DNA of 64,000 nt from an uncultured Actinomycetes bacterium (GTDB lineage: Bacteria; Actinomycetota; Acidimicrobiia; Acidimicrobiales; Acidimicrobilacustridaceae), in contig CALEHQ010000020.1 in NCBI GenBank assembly GCA_937876315.1, positions 42,201-106,200 on the forward strand, in the 5' to 3' direction. The position numbers and the translations under genes are program-made. Positions 53,542-63,500 of the stretch are shown piece by piece (within the stretch, counting starts at the first letter, position 1; each line of letters opens with the position of its first letter). The notes beneath the pieces are model-generated. The model was not told the DNA's origin and did not search any database. It saw only the letters and a list, made by a program, of their open reading frames with translations.

Positions 53542-54344
53542 GATTCGGCACAGATGTCATTGATCGTGAGCATGTACGAACCATCTGTTGGCTGGGTCTC
53601 GCGGAGCGTTGCGCACAAAGCGTTGAATGTGGTCTCGATGTTTGTATCAAGTTCGGGCCGCACCTCAGTTGTGTAGCCGTACAGGCTGAGTGTCGACGTG
53701 CGATCTTGAAGCCATTCGTTGGCGACCGCGAGAATTTCGTCGGCCCATCGTTGCCAGGCGTTGTAATGGATCATCGCAAGGTCGCGAACCGAATCTGGTA
53801 TTGATCCATCGGGGTAGTCACGCGCTGCGTAGTCAGCCTGGATCCGCTCAAGGTCGAGTTGAAATTGCGCAACTTCGGAATCGATCTCGGTAAGCCAACG
53901 GTCAGTAACTTCTGGCCGCTCGGCCTCGGTCGATGCGGTCCACTCCTCTCGGTACCTGCCGTAACTGTCCCAGAAGGTTTCGATGAAGATGAGGTTGATC
54001 AGTTCCGAATCCAGCAGATCGTCGATTGCCATTTGGTACTCGGCATCGCTTGCTTTCGCGGTCTTTGACGAGTCGGGCACGATCGAAACGCCAACTCCGA
54101 ACAAGAGAGCACCAATGACGAAGATCGCGAGGACTGCGAGGAAGAGCGAACGTCGCGATGAACGTTGAGGTCTCGGGACGGGTGCGAGCGGGCCTTGCGT
54201 ACTTGGGTCAAACGGGTACGGAGGATGATCGGGAGCGGGAGTTGGCGCTCGCGACGGCATTTCGTCGGTGAGGCCAGGAGGTGGCGGATACCAACGGCCA
54301 TCGCCGGCTTGCCACCATCCGGGGCTGTGGGGAACGTCGCTCAT
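53538..54344 (-). CDS. Membrane-anchored DUF2510-like protein
   Basis: The 268-residue protein begins with SPGWWQAGDGRWYPPPPG, a DUF2510-like motif, a proline-rich stretch, one membrane helix (about residues 66-88), and an extracellular helical domain of about 170 residues. No enzyme motif is visible. TATCGT lies nine bases before ATG 54344 with no ribosome binding site. The zinc-ribbon gene is coupled downstream. Confidence 0.7.
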   Translation of the reverse strand: MSDVPHSPGWWQAGDGRWYPPPPGLTDEMPSRAPTPAPDHPPYPFDPSTQGPLAPVPRPQRSSRRSLFLAVLAIFVIGALLFGVGVSIVPDSSKTAKASDAEYQMAIDDLLDSELINLIFIETFWDSYGRYREEWTASTEAERPEVTDRWLTEIDSEVAQFQLDLERIQADYAARDYPDGSIPDSVRDLAMIHYNAWQRWADEILAVANEWLQDRTSTLSLYGYTTEVRPELDTNIETTFNALCATLRETQPTDGSYMLTINDICAES

Positions 54345-54435
54345 GCGTGGCTAACGATAGGCACAGTGGCCCAGAGATGCTCGTCGCGAACAGGTTTGTT
54401 GCAGTCCCAACCTTCACCGGCTGAGGAATAACGAA

Positions 54436-55932
54436 TTACAACTTGTCGCCGTGAAGATCGGGCATCACAAGTAATTCGGGGTCGGCGAGGGGAAACTCCT
54501 CGTCTGGCACCGACGTGTGTTTCGGAAGCAACACCACCAACAGGGCCTGGACTGCGGCAAGTCCGATGGTGATCCACATAACGGCGTTAATTCCATCGGT
54601 ATAGGCGCTCTCGGTTTCCGAACCTCCGATGCGACCCCAATAGGCCAAACCAATGACGGCGATGCCGATTGCGCCGGCCAACTGAAGGCCAGTCGCTTGT
54701 ACACCCGATGCCGCTCCGGCGTACTCATGTGGAACTTCAGACAAGACGAATGCGATTGTTGCGGCGATAGAAATTCCTAGCGCAAAGCCAAGGAGTGCAA
54801 CTGCCGGCACCAAGTGAATCGCTTCAAACTGGGCAGAACCGACACGCGCGGCGTAGAGAACGGCAACAGCGGAAAGCGCGCTCAGTACGGCCCCGATGAT
54901 CAGTGCACCGCGTCCATAACGACGCAGAAGCGGCGCTGCAGCCATCGAACCAAACATGTTGGCGAACGGCATGGGGCAGGTGAGGATCGCCGCCCGCAGG
55001 GGGTCAATGTCGAAACCGAGCTGAATCGTGAGGATGAGATAAATCGGTCCGGCTGCTGAAAGCAGACCAACGAGCAACGTCATGATGTTGCCAATACGAA
55101 AACTGCGAATAGCAAAGAGGATCGGATTAACGAGCGGGTCGCCGCCGTTTCGAACAAGTCTCTGCTCGTAGCGAATAAACGCAAAGAACAGCGGCAACGA
55201 GCAGGCCAACATGAGCAAGATCCATACCGGCCATCCGGCATTTCGTCCTTGGATGAGCGGGAACATCAAGAAGAACGCAACAACGGCAAGAACTGCTGCA
55301 CCCGTGACGTCGAGTCGGCCTGCAGTTCCAGGTTGCGTCGCGGGCAAGACCTTTGCAGCGATGAGCCACGCCACCAGACCAATCGGAATGAACGGCAAAT
55401 ACGCCCAGCGCCACCCGGCACCGAACAGATCAGCGTTCGTAAGCGCACCTGCACTGAGCTGTCCGACCATGAAACCGGCACCAGCAAACATGAGGAAAAT
55501 TGAGAACGCGCGGGTGCGGGTATGGCCGTTGAACGTGCGCTGGATCATCGCCGAGAGTTGGGGCGCAGTCACTCCGCCGGCGATTCCCTGGAGCGCGCGA
55601 GCAACAAGAAGGAAATAGATATTCGGTGAGGCCGCGCTGAGGACCCACGATGCAAGAAGGGCACCGAAGCCAATCATGAGCAGGCGGCGGGTTCCAAACA
55701 GATCGCCGAGACGTCCTGAGAGAACCAGAACCAGCGAGAACGTGAGCGCGAACAGCGAGGCGTACCACTGCAATTCGCTATTTGTCGCGCCAAGCCCATC
55801 GCGGATACCGGGCAACGCCATGGTGGTGGAGCCATTCACCAACACCAGAACGAACTGCAAAGCGATAACGACAATAAAGACGCTGTTGCGGAGCGACACG
55901 GGCGCCGGAGAGTCTTGGGCGTCAGTTGGCAT
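54436..55932 (-). CDS. MFS exporter (DHA2-like)
   Basis: The 498-residue transporter has about 12-14 helices, motif A SGRLGDLFGTRRLLM near residue 70 and AGAGFMVGQLSAGAL near motif C. An acidic tail follows the last helix. Its start at 55932 lies inside the end of the ABC gene (11-base overlap), so ABC and MFS genes are co-expressed. Substrate unknown. Confidence 0.88.
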   Translation of the reverse strand: MPTDAQDSPAPVSLRNSVFIVVIALQFVLVLVNGSTTMALPGIRDGLGATNSELQWYASLFALTFSLVLVLSGRLGDLFGTRRLLMIGFGALLASWVLSAASPNIYFLLVARALQGIAGGVTAPQLSAMIQRTFNGHTRTRAFSIFLMFAGAGFMVGQLSAGALTNADLFGAGWRWAYLPFIPIGLVAWLIAAKVLPATQPGTAGRLDVTGAAVLAVVAFFLMFPLIQGRNAGWPVWILLMLACSLPLFFAFIRYEQRLVRNGGDPLVNPILFAIRSFRIGNIMTLLVGLLSAAGPIYLILTIQLGFDIDPLRAAILTCPMPFANMFGSMAAAPLLRRYGRGALIIGAVLSALSAVAVLYAARVGSAQFEAIHLVPAVALLGFALGISIAATIAFVLSEVPHEYAGAASGVQATGLQLAGAIGIAVIGLAYWGRIGGSETESAYTDGINAVMWITIGLAAVQALLVVLLPKHTSVPDEEFPLADPELLVMPDLHGDKL

Positions 55933-57793
55933 CGAGATCAATCGCCGCAGCGACGAACTGGGCGTTATAGAGGTTGTAATAGGCCCCACCTGCTGCCAGA
56001 AGTTCCTCGTGATTGCCCTGCTCGACGATGCTGCCGTTCTCCATCACCAAGATGATGTCGGCATCGCGGATTGTGGAGAGGCGATGGGCGATCACGAAAC
56101 TGGTGCGATTCGATCGCAATGCCGCCATTGCATGCTGAATGAGCACTTCGGTTCGGGTATCGACCGAACTCGTTGCTTCGTCGAGGATCAGAATCGTGGG
56201 TTCAGCAAGGAACGCGCGAGCGATCGTGAGCAACTGCTTTTCGCCAGCACTGAGATTGCTGGCTTCGTCATCAAGGATGGTGTTGTAGCCATCGGGCATT
56301 GCTCGGACGAAGTGATCAACATGCGTTGCCTTGGCCGCCTGAACGATTTCCTCTTCGGTTGCATCGAGCCGGCCATACGCGATGTTGTCGCGAATCGTGC
56401 CCCCAAACAGCCAAGTGTCTTGCAGCACCATGCCCATGCTCGAACGCAGGTCGTCGCGGCGCATCTTTGCGATATCGACACCATCGAGCGTGATCGCGCC
56501 GCCATTGAGTTCGTAGAAACGCATCAGCAGATTGACCAATGTGGTCTTGCCCGCACCCGTGGGACCAACGATGGCAATGGTTTGTCCTGGCTCGGCGACC
56601 AGTGAGAGGTCAGTGATGAGGGGCTTGTTTGAGGAATAGGAGAAGGTGGCGGCTTCAAACGCAACTCGTCCCTTCGGCGACACGACTGTTTGCGCATCGA
56701 CTGGATCAGGGGATTGTTCATCGACATCAAGGAACTCAAAGACTCGTTCTGCCGAAGCGATGCCTGACTGCAGCATGTTGGCCAGCGATGCCAACTGGTT
56801 GATTGGTTGGGTGAACTGTCGTGAGTACTGAATGAATGCCTGAATGTCGCCGATGCTCAGATTGCCGGAGGCCACCCGCAATCCACCAATGACGGCGATG
56901 GCTACGTAGTTGAGGTTGCTCACCAGCATCATTGCGGGCTGGATCATTCCGGAAATGAACTGAGCGCCAAATGCCGCTTCAAACAACTTCTGGTTTGTGG
57001 CTTCGAATCGATCTTCGGTTGCTTGCTGCTGGCCGAACACCTTCACCAACGAGTGACCAGCGAAGGTCTCTTCAACAATGCCGTTCAGTGCGCCGGTATG
57101 TGACCACTGTGCGATGAACCGCTTCTTTGACTTGCCGGCGATGTACTTAATCGTGATCAGCGTGACCGGAACGGTTGCCACCGCAACGAGTGAAAGCAAC
57201 GGTGAAATTGTCAGCATCATGATGAGCACGCCGACAACGGTGAGCAACGAAATAAACAACATGCTCAAGCTCTGGGCAAGGCTTTGGGCGATGTTGTCGA
57301 TGTCGTTGGTGACACGACTGAGAAGATCTCCGCGAGGTGTGCGATCGATGTATCCGAGCGGCAATCTATTGATCTTGTTTTCAACCGCTGAACGCAGTCG
57401 CCGCATGGTTCGGTGAATAACTCCAGCAAGTAAGAAGCCCTGGAAATAGGCCATTGCGGCCGATCCGAGATACAGACCGACAACGATCAAAAGTGTCCGG
57501 TGCAATTCAGGGAAGTCGATGCCGGTGGGTGCCTGAATTCCGCTGATGATGACGTTGGTTGCGTCACCGAGGATCTTGGGGCCGACAACCGACATCATGA
57601 CGCTGATGACGGCGGAGCTCAGCACGAGGATGAGACGGAATCGCTCTGGCCGCATCCACGAGATAAGTCGCAAGGTTGAGTTGCGGAAGTCTTTTGATCG
57701 TTCGACCGGAACCGTCGCGCCCATCATGCGGGGGCCAACAGTCACCTGATGCTGAGGCGTTTCTTCGACTTCCTCTTCAGTGGACTCGCTCAT
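55922..57793 (-). CDS. ABC exporter half-transporter with a complete ATP site
   Basis: The 623-residue protein has a six-helix membrane domain and an ATPase domain with Walker A GPTGAGKTTLVNLL, signature LSAGEKQ and Walker B ILILDEATSSVD, so the catalytic glutamate is present. Residues 1-40 are an acidic, soluble tail. Together with the next gene it forms a heterodimeric type IV exporter for drugs or lipids. The start ATG 57793 overlaps the upstream stop (ATGA). Confidence 0.93.
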   Translation of the reverse strand: MSESTEEEVEETPQHQVTVGPRMMGATVPVERSKDFRNSTLRLISWMRPERFRLILVLSSAVISVMMSVVGPKILGDATNVIISGIQAPTGIDFPELHRTLLIVVGLYLGSAAMAYFQGFLLAGVIHRTMRRLRSAVENKINRLPLGYIDRTPRGDLLSRVTNDIDNIAQSLAQSLSMLFISLLTVVGVLIMMLTISPLLSLVAVATVPVTLITIKYIAGKSKKRFIAQWSHTGALNGIVEETFAGHSLVKVFGQQQATEDRFEATNQKLFEAAFGAQFISGMIQPAMMLVSNLNYVAIAVIGGLRVASGNLSIGDIQAFIQYSRQFTQPINQLASLANMLQSGIASAERVFEFLDVDEQSPDPVDAQTVVSPKGRVAFEAATFSYSSNKPLITDLSLVAEPGQTIAIVGPTGAGKTTLVNLLMRFYELNGGAITLDGVDIAKMRRDDLRSSMGMVLQDTWLFGGTIRDNIAYGRLDATEEEIVQAAKATHVDHFVRAMPDGYNTILDDEASNLSAGEKQLLTIARAFLAEPTILILDEATSSVDTRTEVLIQHAMAALRSNRTSFVIAHRLSTIRDADIILVMENGSIVEQGNHEELLAAGGAYYNLYNAQFVAAAIDLDAN

Positions 57794-59520
57794 GCTGCTT
57801 CCTCGGCAGTCATCTGCGATTCCACGATCTCGGCGTAGGTTGGGCAGGTTTCGAGCAACTCGTAGTGCGTCCCGAGACCGACACATCGGCCCTCATCAAG
57901 AACGAGGATCTGGTCGGCGTGCTTAATCGTTGTGACTCGCTGGGCAACGATGATGAGCGCCGCGTCGGTGGTGACAGGCAGAAGTGCAGTGCGCAGACGT
58001 GCATCGGTGGCAAGGTCGAGCGCTGAAAATGAATCGTCGAACACATAGATACCCGGATCGCGAACGAGCGCTCGGGCAATGGCAAGACGCTGACGCTGTC
58101 CGCCAGAAACATTGGTTCCGCCCTGAGAAATCGGTGCGTCGAGTTTCTCGGGCATTGCGTTGACGAAGTCAGCCGCTTGAGCGATCTCGAGTGCTTTCCA
58201 AAGATCGTCTTCGGATGCGTCTTTATTGGCAAAGAGAAGGTTCGATCGAATCGTGCCCGAGAAAAGATACGGGCGCTGCGGAACCACAGACACGCGCTTC
58301 CACAGCGTTTCCGGTTCAAGGTTTCGTACATTGACATCGTCGACGAGGATTTCGCCTTCGCTGCTATCGACGAGACGAGCAATGAGATTGACCAATGTGG
58401 TTTTGCCTGAACCTGTTGATCCGATGATGGCGGTTGTCTGTCCCGGTCGTGTGGTGAACGAAATGTTGGAAAGAACAGGAATTTCTGCGCCGGGGTAGGA
58501 GAACCCAACGTTGCGGAACTGAAGTGTTCCGCGTCCGGAAAGTTCGGTAGTCGGATTCGCTGACGTGACAATCGAAGAATCGGTGTTAAGGACTTCGTTG
58601 ATGCGATCGGCGCACACTGAAGCCCGGGGCCACATCACTGCGACGAACGTGGCCATCATGACGGCCATGAGGATCTGCACGAGATAGGTGAGGAACGCGA
58701 TGAGTGCGCCGATCTGCATATCGCCGGATTGAATGCGATCGGCAGCAACCCACACAGCGGCAGCGCTCGAAACATTCATCACAAGCATGACGGTCGGGAA
58801 GAGTGACGACATATATCGACTCGTGAGAATCGAGGTGCGCGAAAGCAATTGATTTGCTTTGTCGAATCGTTCGGTTTCGAGAGGTTCACGAACAAAAGCT
58901 CGGACAACGCGCATGCCAACGATCTGCTCGCGCAGAACCTTGCTGACATTGTCGATGCGTTCCTGCATGGCACGGAACTGCGGGATGACGCGAATAACGA
59001 TGGTGCCGATCGTGAGCAGCAACACAGGAATTGAGGCCACGAGAATGAGCGAGAGCGGCCCGTCTTCGCGCACGGCAAGGAAGACGCCGACAACGATGGT
59101 GATGGGCGCAGAGATAAACGAGGTGCACAACATCACGACCAGGGTCTGCACTTGTTGCACATCGTTGGTAATGCGGGTGATCAGCGATGGCGCTCCAAAA
59201 CTGTCGACCTCTCGGGTGGAGAACCCGGTGACGGTATGAAAGAGACGGTCGCGAACATCGCGCCCAAATCCCATGCCGGCCCTTGAACCAAACCAGGTGG
59301 CGGCGATGCCGAAGACGGCTTGCACTACAGAGAGCGCCAACATCACGGCGCCAATCTTCAAGATGTAATTGGTATTGGCTTTGAGGATGCCCTGGTCGAT
59401 GAGCATGGCGTTGAGGGTCGGCAACGTCATGGTGGCGGTAACCGCCACGACCTGAAAGATCAGCACCGCCCACAGCAACTTTTTGTATGGCAGCAAATAG
59501 CTGCGCATGAGCCGGTTCAC
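57790..59520 (-). CDS. ABC exporter half-transporter with a degenerate ATP site
   Basis: The 576-residue protein has six membrane helices and an ATPase domain with Walker A GSTGSGKTTLVNL, signature VSGGQRQRLAIARA and Walker B VFDDSFSALD, in which the catalytic glutamate is replaced by aspartate. That is the usual sign of the non-catalytic half in heterodimeric exporters (as in TM287/288 and BmrCD). I use GTG 59520, with a GGGGGG ribosome binding site upstream; ATG 59508 is an alternative. It is the first gene of the ABC-ABC-MFS operon. Confidence 0.93.
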   Translation of the reverse strand: MNRLMRSYLLPYKKLLWAVLIFQVVAVTATMTLPTLNAMLIDQGILKANTNYILKIGAVMLALSVVQAVFGIAATWFGSRAGMGFGRDVRDRLFHTVTGFSTREVDSFGAPSLITRITNDVQQVQTLVVMLCTSFISAPITIVVGVFLAVREDGPLSLILVASIPVLLLTIGTIVIRVIPQFRAMQERIDNVSKVLREQIVGMRVVRAFVREPLETERFDKANQLLSRTSILTSRYMSSLFPTVMLVMNVSSAAAVWVAADRIQSGDMQIGALIAFLTYLVQILMAVMMATFVAVMWPRASVCADRINEVLNTDSSIVTSANPTTELSGRGTLQFRNVGFSYPGAEIPVLSNISFTTRPGQTTAIIGSTGSGKTTLVNLIARLVDSSEGEILVDDVNVRNLEPETLWKRVSVVPQRPYLFSGTIRSNLLFANKDASEDDLWKALEIAQAADFVNAMPEKLDAPISQGGTNVSGGQRQRLAIARALVRDPGIYVFDDSFSALDLATDARLRTALLPVTTDAALIIVAQRVTTIKHADQILVLDEGRCVGLGTHYELLETCPTYAEIVESQMTAEEAA

Positions 59521-59635
59521 TCGAACACCCCCCTGTATCGATGTTACGGGGGAGGCCGCGATCACACCGCATTTGCCACAACTTGAGCCGAGGATTCGAA
59601 GGGAAACCGCCACTGCGCGAAGACAGCAGCACAGA

Positions 59636-59727
59636 TAACAACTCTCTTAAAAATAGTTAAGTGACACTACGTATTAAAAGATGCGTTACCCCGTAAAGTC
59701 AGTCAGAAGCGTCAATCTTGTTACGTA
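59636..59727. promoter_or_regulatory. AT-rich divergent regulatory region
   Basis: The 257-base gap between the ABC operon and the LuxR-type gene contains the most AT-rich stretch seen here, including runs such as CTTAAAAATAGTTAAG. It holds two TACGTA palindromes at 59668-59673 and 59722-59727. Promoters for both directions probably lie here; no precise -35/-10 pair can be fixed. Confidence 0.4.
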
Positions 59728-59777
59728 GGCGGACTACGAGCGGCCAAGATGACGCCCTACCTACGGCGGCGGGTGCC

Positions 59778-60431
59778 ATGGAGCGGGAATTTGGGCGGGT
59801 CGAGGCCACTATGGCCTCGGCTCCGCCGACAGTAATTAGTTGGGATCCTTTGGCAGGTGAGCTTCTTCGGGGCCACCTCGAGGCAGAAGGCTTCCTGGGA
59901 ACGACCCACGTCGTTGGAGGCGAGACCGCCGAGGCTGCGGCGCCGCTCGTGCTGCTGCCGCCACCGACTTACGCCGACTATTTGGGTAGCGGTTGGGATG
60001 TTCGGTTGCGGTCGGTTCCGCTTGATGTGCCCATGGTGGTGCTGGCTCGTCCCAATGTGCCGGTGCGGTCAGCCTTACAACTGAATCTGCGCAAGAGCGG
60101 GGTGGCGTTGTTTGATGCTGGTCGTCCTTCAACCGTGGGAGCGGTGTCCTCGGCATTGCGTATGTCGCTTGAAGGTGGACAGGTCATCGACCCTCTCTTT
60201 ATTGAGTCGACTGGCGACCAGGCTCGGGCGCAACTGACCCCGGCCGAACTCCGGATGTATGCATTGCTCGCAAATGGGCGATCAAACAGCGGAATTGCCG
60301 ATGAGCTCTTCCTTTCGGAACGCACGGTGGAAGTTCATGTGCGCAAGATCTTCGCCAAGTTGGGACTGGGCGATAACGCTGCGATGAATCGACGGGTTGT
60401 GGCTGCATCGATGTTCGTTGCGTCGGACTGA
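59778..60431 (+). CDS. LuxR-type transcription regulator
   Basis: The 217-residue protein has an N-terminal region that resembles a receiver fold but lacks a clear phospho-acceptor (LLPPPTYADYLG), and a C-terminal LuxR helix-turn-helix: LTPAELRMYALLANGRSNSG, FLSERTVEVHVRKIFAKLGL. The start could be ATG 59778 or 59811. It is divergent from the ABC exporter operon and may control it. No histidine kinase gene is adjacent. Confidence 0.82.
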   Translation: MEREFGRVEATMASAPPTVISWDPLAGELLRGHLEAEGFLGTTHVVGGETAEAAAPLVLLPPPTYADYLGSGWDVRLRSVPLDVPMVVLARPNVPVRSALQLNLRKSGVALFDAGRPSTVGAVSSALRMSLEGGQVIDPLFIESTGDQARAQLTPAELRMYALLANGRSNSGIADELFLSERTVEVHVRKIFAKLGLGDNAAMNRRVVAASMFVASD

Positions 60432-60486
60432 CACAGTCTCAGTGGCGAGACGCTGCGCACCAGCGACTGTCACAGGGGCCGTCTAT

Positions 60487-60502
60487 CGTCACTGAAGTGA
60501 CG
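60487..60502 (+). promoter_or_regulatory. Perfect palindrome just upstream of recC
   Basis: CGTCACT (60487-60493) and AGTGACG (60496-60502) form a 16-base palindrome with GA in the centre, just downstream of a -10-like TATCGT (60484-60489) and 14 bases before recC. The location suits a repressor site. It does not match the actinobacterial LexA box. Confidence 0.45.
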
Positions 60503-60516
60503 ACGCGGCGGAGTTC

Positions 60517-63500
60517 ATGACACCTAGTTCCCAGGTTTTTTCAGCGCAATCAGCGCAGCAATTGCTGCCGCTCCTGGCCGAACGTTTGCGCGCGCCGCTG
60601 GCCGACCCCTTCCTGCCCGACATCGTGGTCGTGCCCACCGCCGGTACGCGCGATTGGCTTATTGAACAGCTCGGCCATCAGCTCGATCCCAATGGCACTA
60701 GCGAGGCCATCCTCACCAACGTTCATTTCTGGTTTCCCAACGAGTTCAACCTCCATGCCATCGGCACCGAACGGGCCGCCGACGACCCGTGGTCGGTCAA
60801 ACGCCTGCGCTGGACGCTGCTCGGCCTCCTCACTGCCAACCCTTCGTTGGCTCCTGGGTTCACCGATGCCAAGAGCCCCATGGCCACCGCTCAGCGCATC
60901 GCTGAACTCTTTGATCGCTATTCAGTCTACCGGCCGGAAATGCCAGCAACCTGGGGGGTCGGCACCGAAGCCGATCCGGTAACGCCCCTTCGTCCCGACA
61001 AGCAGTGGCAATACGCGCTGTGGCACGCGGTGCACAGCGTCATCGGTGTGTCGACGGGTGAACGATTCATCGCGGCTCGCGGTCATCTCGACCCAACTGC
61101 GGTGCAACGTGCGCTCCATGGCCGATTGTCCATCTTCGGTATCGACGCCTACTCGCCGGCAAAGGTGTCGCTACTCGCGGAACTTTCCACGCTGCTCGAC
61201 CTTGCGGTGTACACGGTATTTCCCACCTCCGATTGCATTGCCGATCTTCGTTCGGTCGATCTTGGCGATCAACTGCGCAGCCACCTCGACCTTGCGAACG
61301 ACATGCGCAATCCGTTGTTGCGTTCGTGGTCGCGTGCCGGCCTTGAATCCATGGCGTTGTTGTCTCGTGCGTTTCCGAAGATGCAATCGCTTGAAGCGGT
61401 GGCAGCACCGACGGTGCTTGGCCGCTTGCAGCAATCAATCGCGCACGATGAACCACTCGCTATTCCGCCGCACAAAAAGTCTGTGCTTGAAAACGGCGAC
61501 GGCTCGTTCGAGGTTCATCTGTGCCACGGGCCCACGCGCCAGGTCGAAGTACTGCGCGACGCGCTCTTGCATCGTCTTGCAGCCGACCCAACATTGCACC
61601 CGCGCGACATCATCGTGATCTGCCCCGATATCGAAACCTATGCGCCGCTTGTTGGCCCAGTCATGGGTGCCGAGTTCCGCGAAAGCGTGGAAGGCGAAGC
61701 TGTTGGCGCGCGTTTGCAACTTCCCATCGCCATCATCGACAAAACCACCAGCACCTCAACACCGGTTGCCGATGCAATTGCTGCGTTGTTTGATGCGGTG
61801 GGCAATCGACTTGAACTCAGCAAGGTGCTCGAACTGCTTGCCCTCGAGCCGGTGCGCCGAAAGTTCGACATCGATGAAGGCGGATTCGCAACGGTTGAAC
61901 GTTGGCTGACTGATCTGCAGGTGCATTGGGGAATCGACGACACCTATCGCGCTGGCGCCCCTTGGAACTATCCGGCCGGTATCGAAGCGGGCACCTGGCT
62001 CATTGCGATCGATCGCTTGATCAACGGCATTCTCGTGCAGTCACCCGAGGACCGAGAAACGCTTCCAGGCGTTGTTGGTTACGACGACATTGGCGGAAGT
62101 TCTATTGAACTTGTTGGCAACCTTGCATCGTTCGTCGATGAACTAAGCGACTTCACCCTGTTCTGCAGTGAGCCCCGTTACGCGTCCGAATGGGCCGACA
62201 CGCTCGAGGCTCTTTTCAGCGCACTGTTCGAGGTTCCCTTCGAAGATCGCAATCAACTCGCCGACGCCCTCGATGTCGCTCGTGAGCTTCGTCTGCATGC
62301 GGCAACATCAGCAGAATCAGCCCAACTGGGCTTCCGAGAAATTTCGGCGCTTTTTGCTGAAGAACTCGACGGCATTCGTTCACGCTCAAAGGTGTGGGGC
62401 GATGTTGTGCGCGTTGCATCTCTATCTCGCCTGCGTGGAGTGCCCGCTCGCATCGTTGCCATTCTCGGTTTCGATGACCGCGCATTCACCTCTGGTCGGG
62501 GCAATGGCGACGACATCCTTCTCGATGCACCCCGCATTGCCGAGCGCGACTTCCACGCTGAAGAACGACTTGGTCTTCTGAATCTGTTGTCTGCGGCAAG
62601 CGACGCAGTGCTTCTTACCTGCAATGGCTTCGACGTGACCAATAACAAAGAACTGCCTATGGCGGTTCCGTTGGCCGAACTCACCGACGCTGTTGCCGGC
62701 GTTATCGCCACCGGCCCCGAAGTAGCGGCGCCTAAGCCAGTGCTCATTCGCCATGCTCGGCAACTCACCGATCCAGTGAACTTCGGTGTTGTTTCCGAGA
62801 ACCCCAACAAGAACGTTGTGAAGGCGGTCGATGGCGCGTTCACGTTCGATCCAGTTGCCGCAGTCGTGGCCCGTCGCATCATCGATGTCGCGGGGGAACC
62901 GCCGGTCGAAATGCTGTGGCCCGATTACGAATGGGACCCCACCGAATTCGATCGCAGTTCGCTGTCGATCCAAACGCTGGTGAACGCCCTCAAGAAGCCA
63001 GCGGAGTTGTACCTGCGTGAGCGCATGCAGATTTCGTTACCTAGCGAAGAGCGCAGCTCCGATGATCAGGTTGGTTTGTGGCCCGACAAGCGCGAGTACT
63101 CAATCATCGGTTCCGATCTCGTGAAAGCAGCCCGTTCTGGCGCCGATCTGAGCGATCAGCGCGATCTACGCCAACTCATGGGTGGCGTGCCTATCGGTGC
63201 TGTGGGCGACCGATTCTGGGCGACGATCGGAGACGAGGTCGATGCGATGCTCGCCGTTGAGGGCGTCGACTTCTCCGCTGAGGTTGCGGTTCCGATCGAA
63301 CTTTCGATTGGTGATGCAGGCATTTTCGACACCATCGATGTCGGCGCAAAGCAGGTGCTCGAAATCGCGTTTTCGAAAGCGAGCGGTCGTCATTTTGTGC
63401 GCCCGTGGTTGCAGTTAGCCGCATTGGCAATGGCCGAGCCAGGCAGAGTTCGCGAGGCAATCGTGATTGCGCGTTCAGAGAAGAAGAATGAAACGGTTGC

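Noticed and set aside
49277..59597. Shared 13-mer GAGCCGAGGATTC at 49277-49289 and 59585-59597 as a dispersed regulatory repeat
   Set aside because: Several 13-base matches are expected by chance in a window this size, and the flanks do not match.
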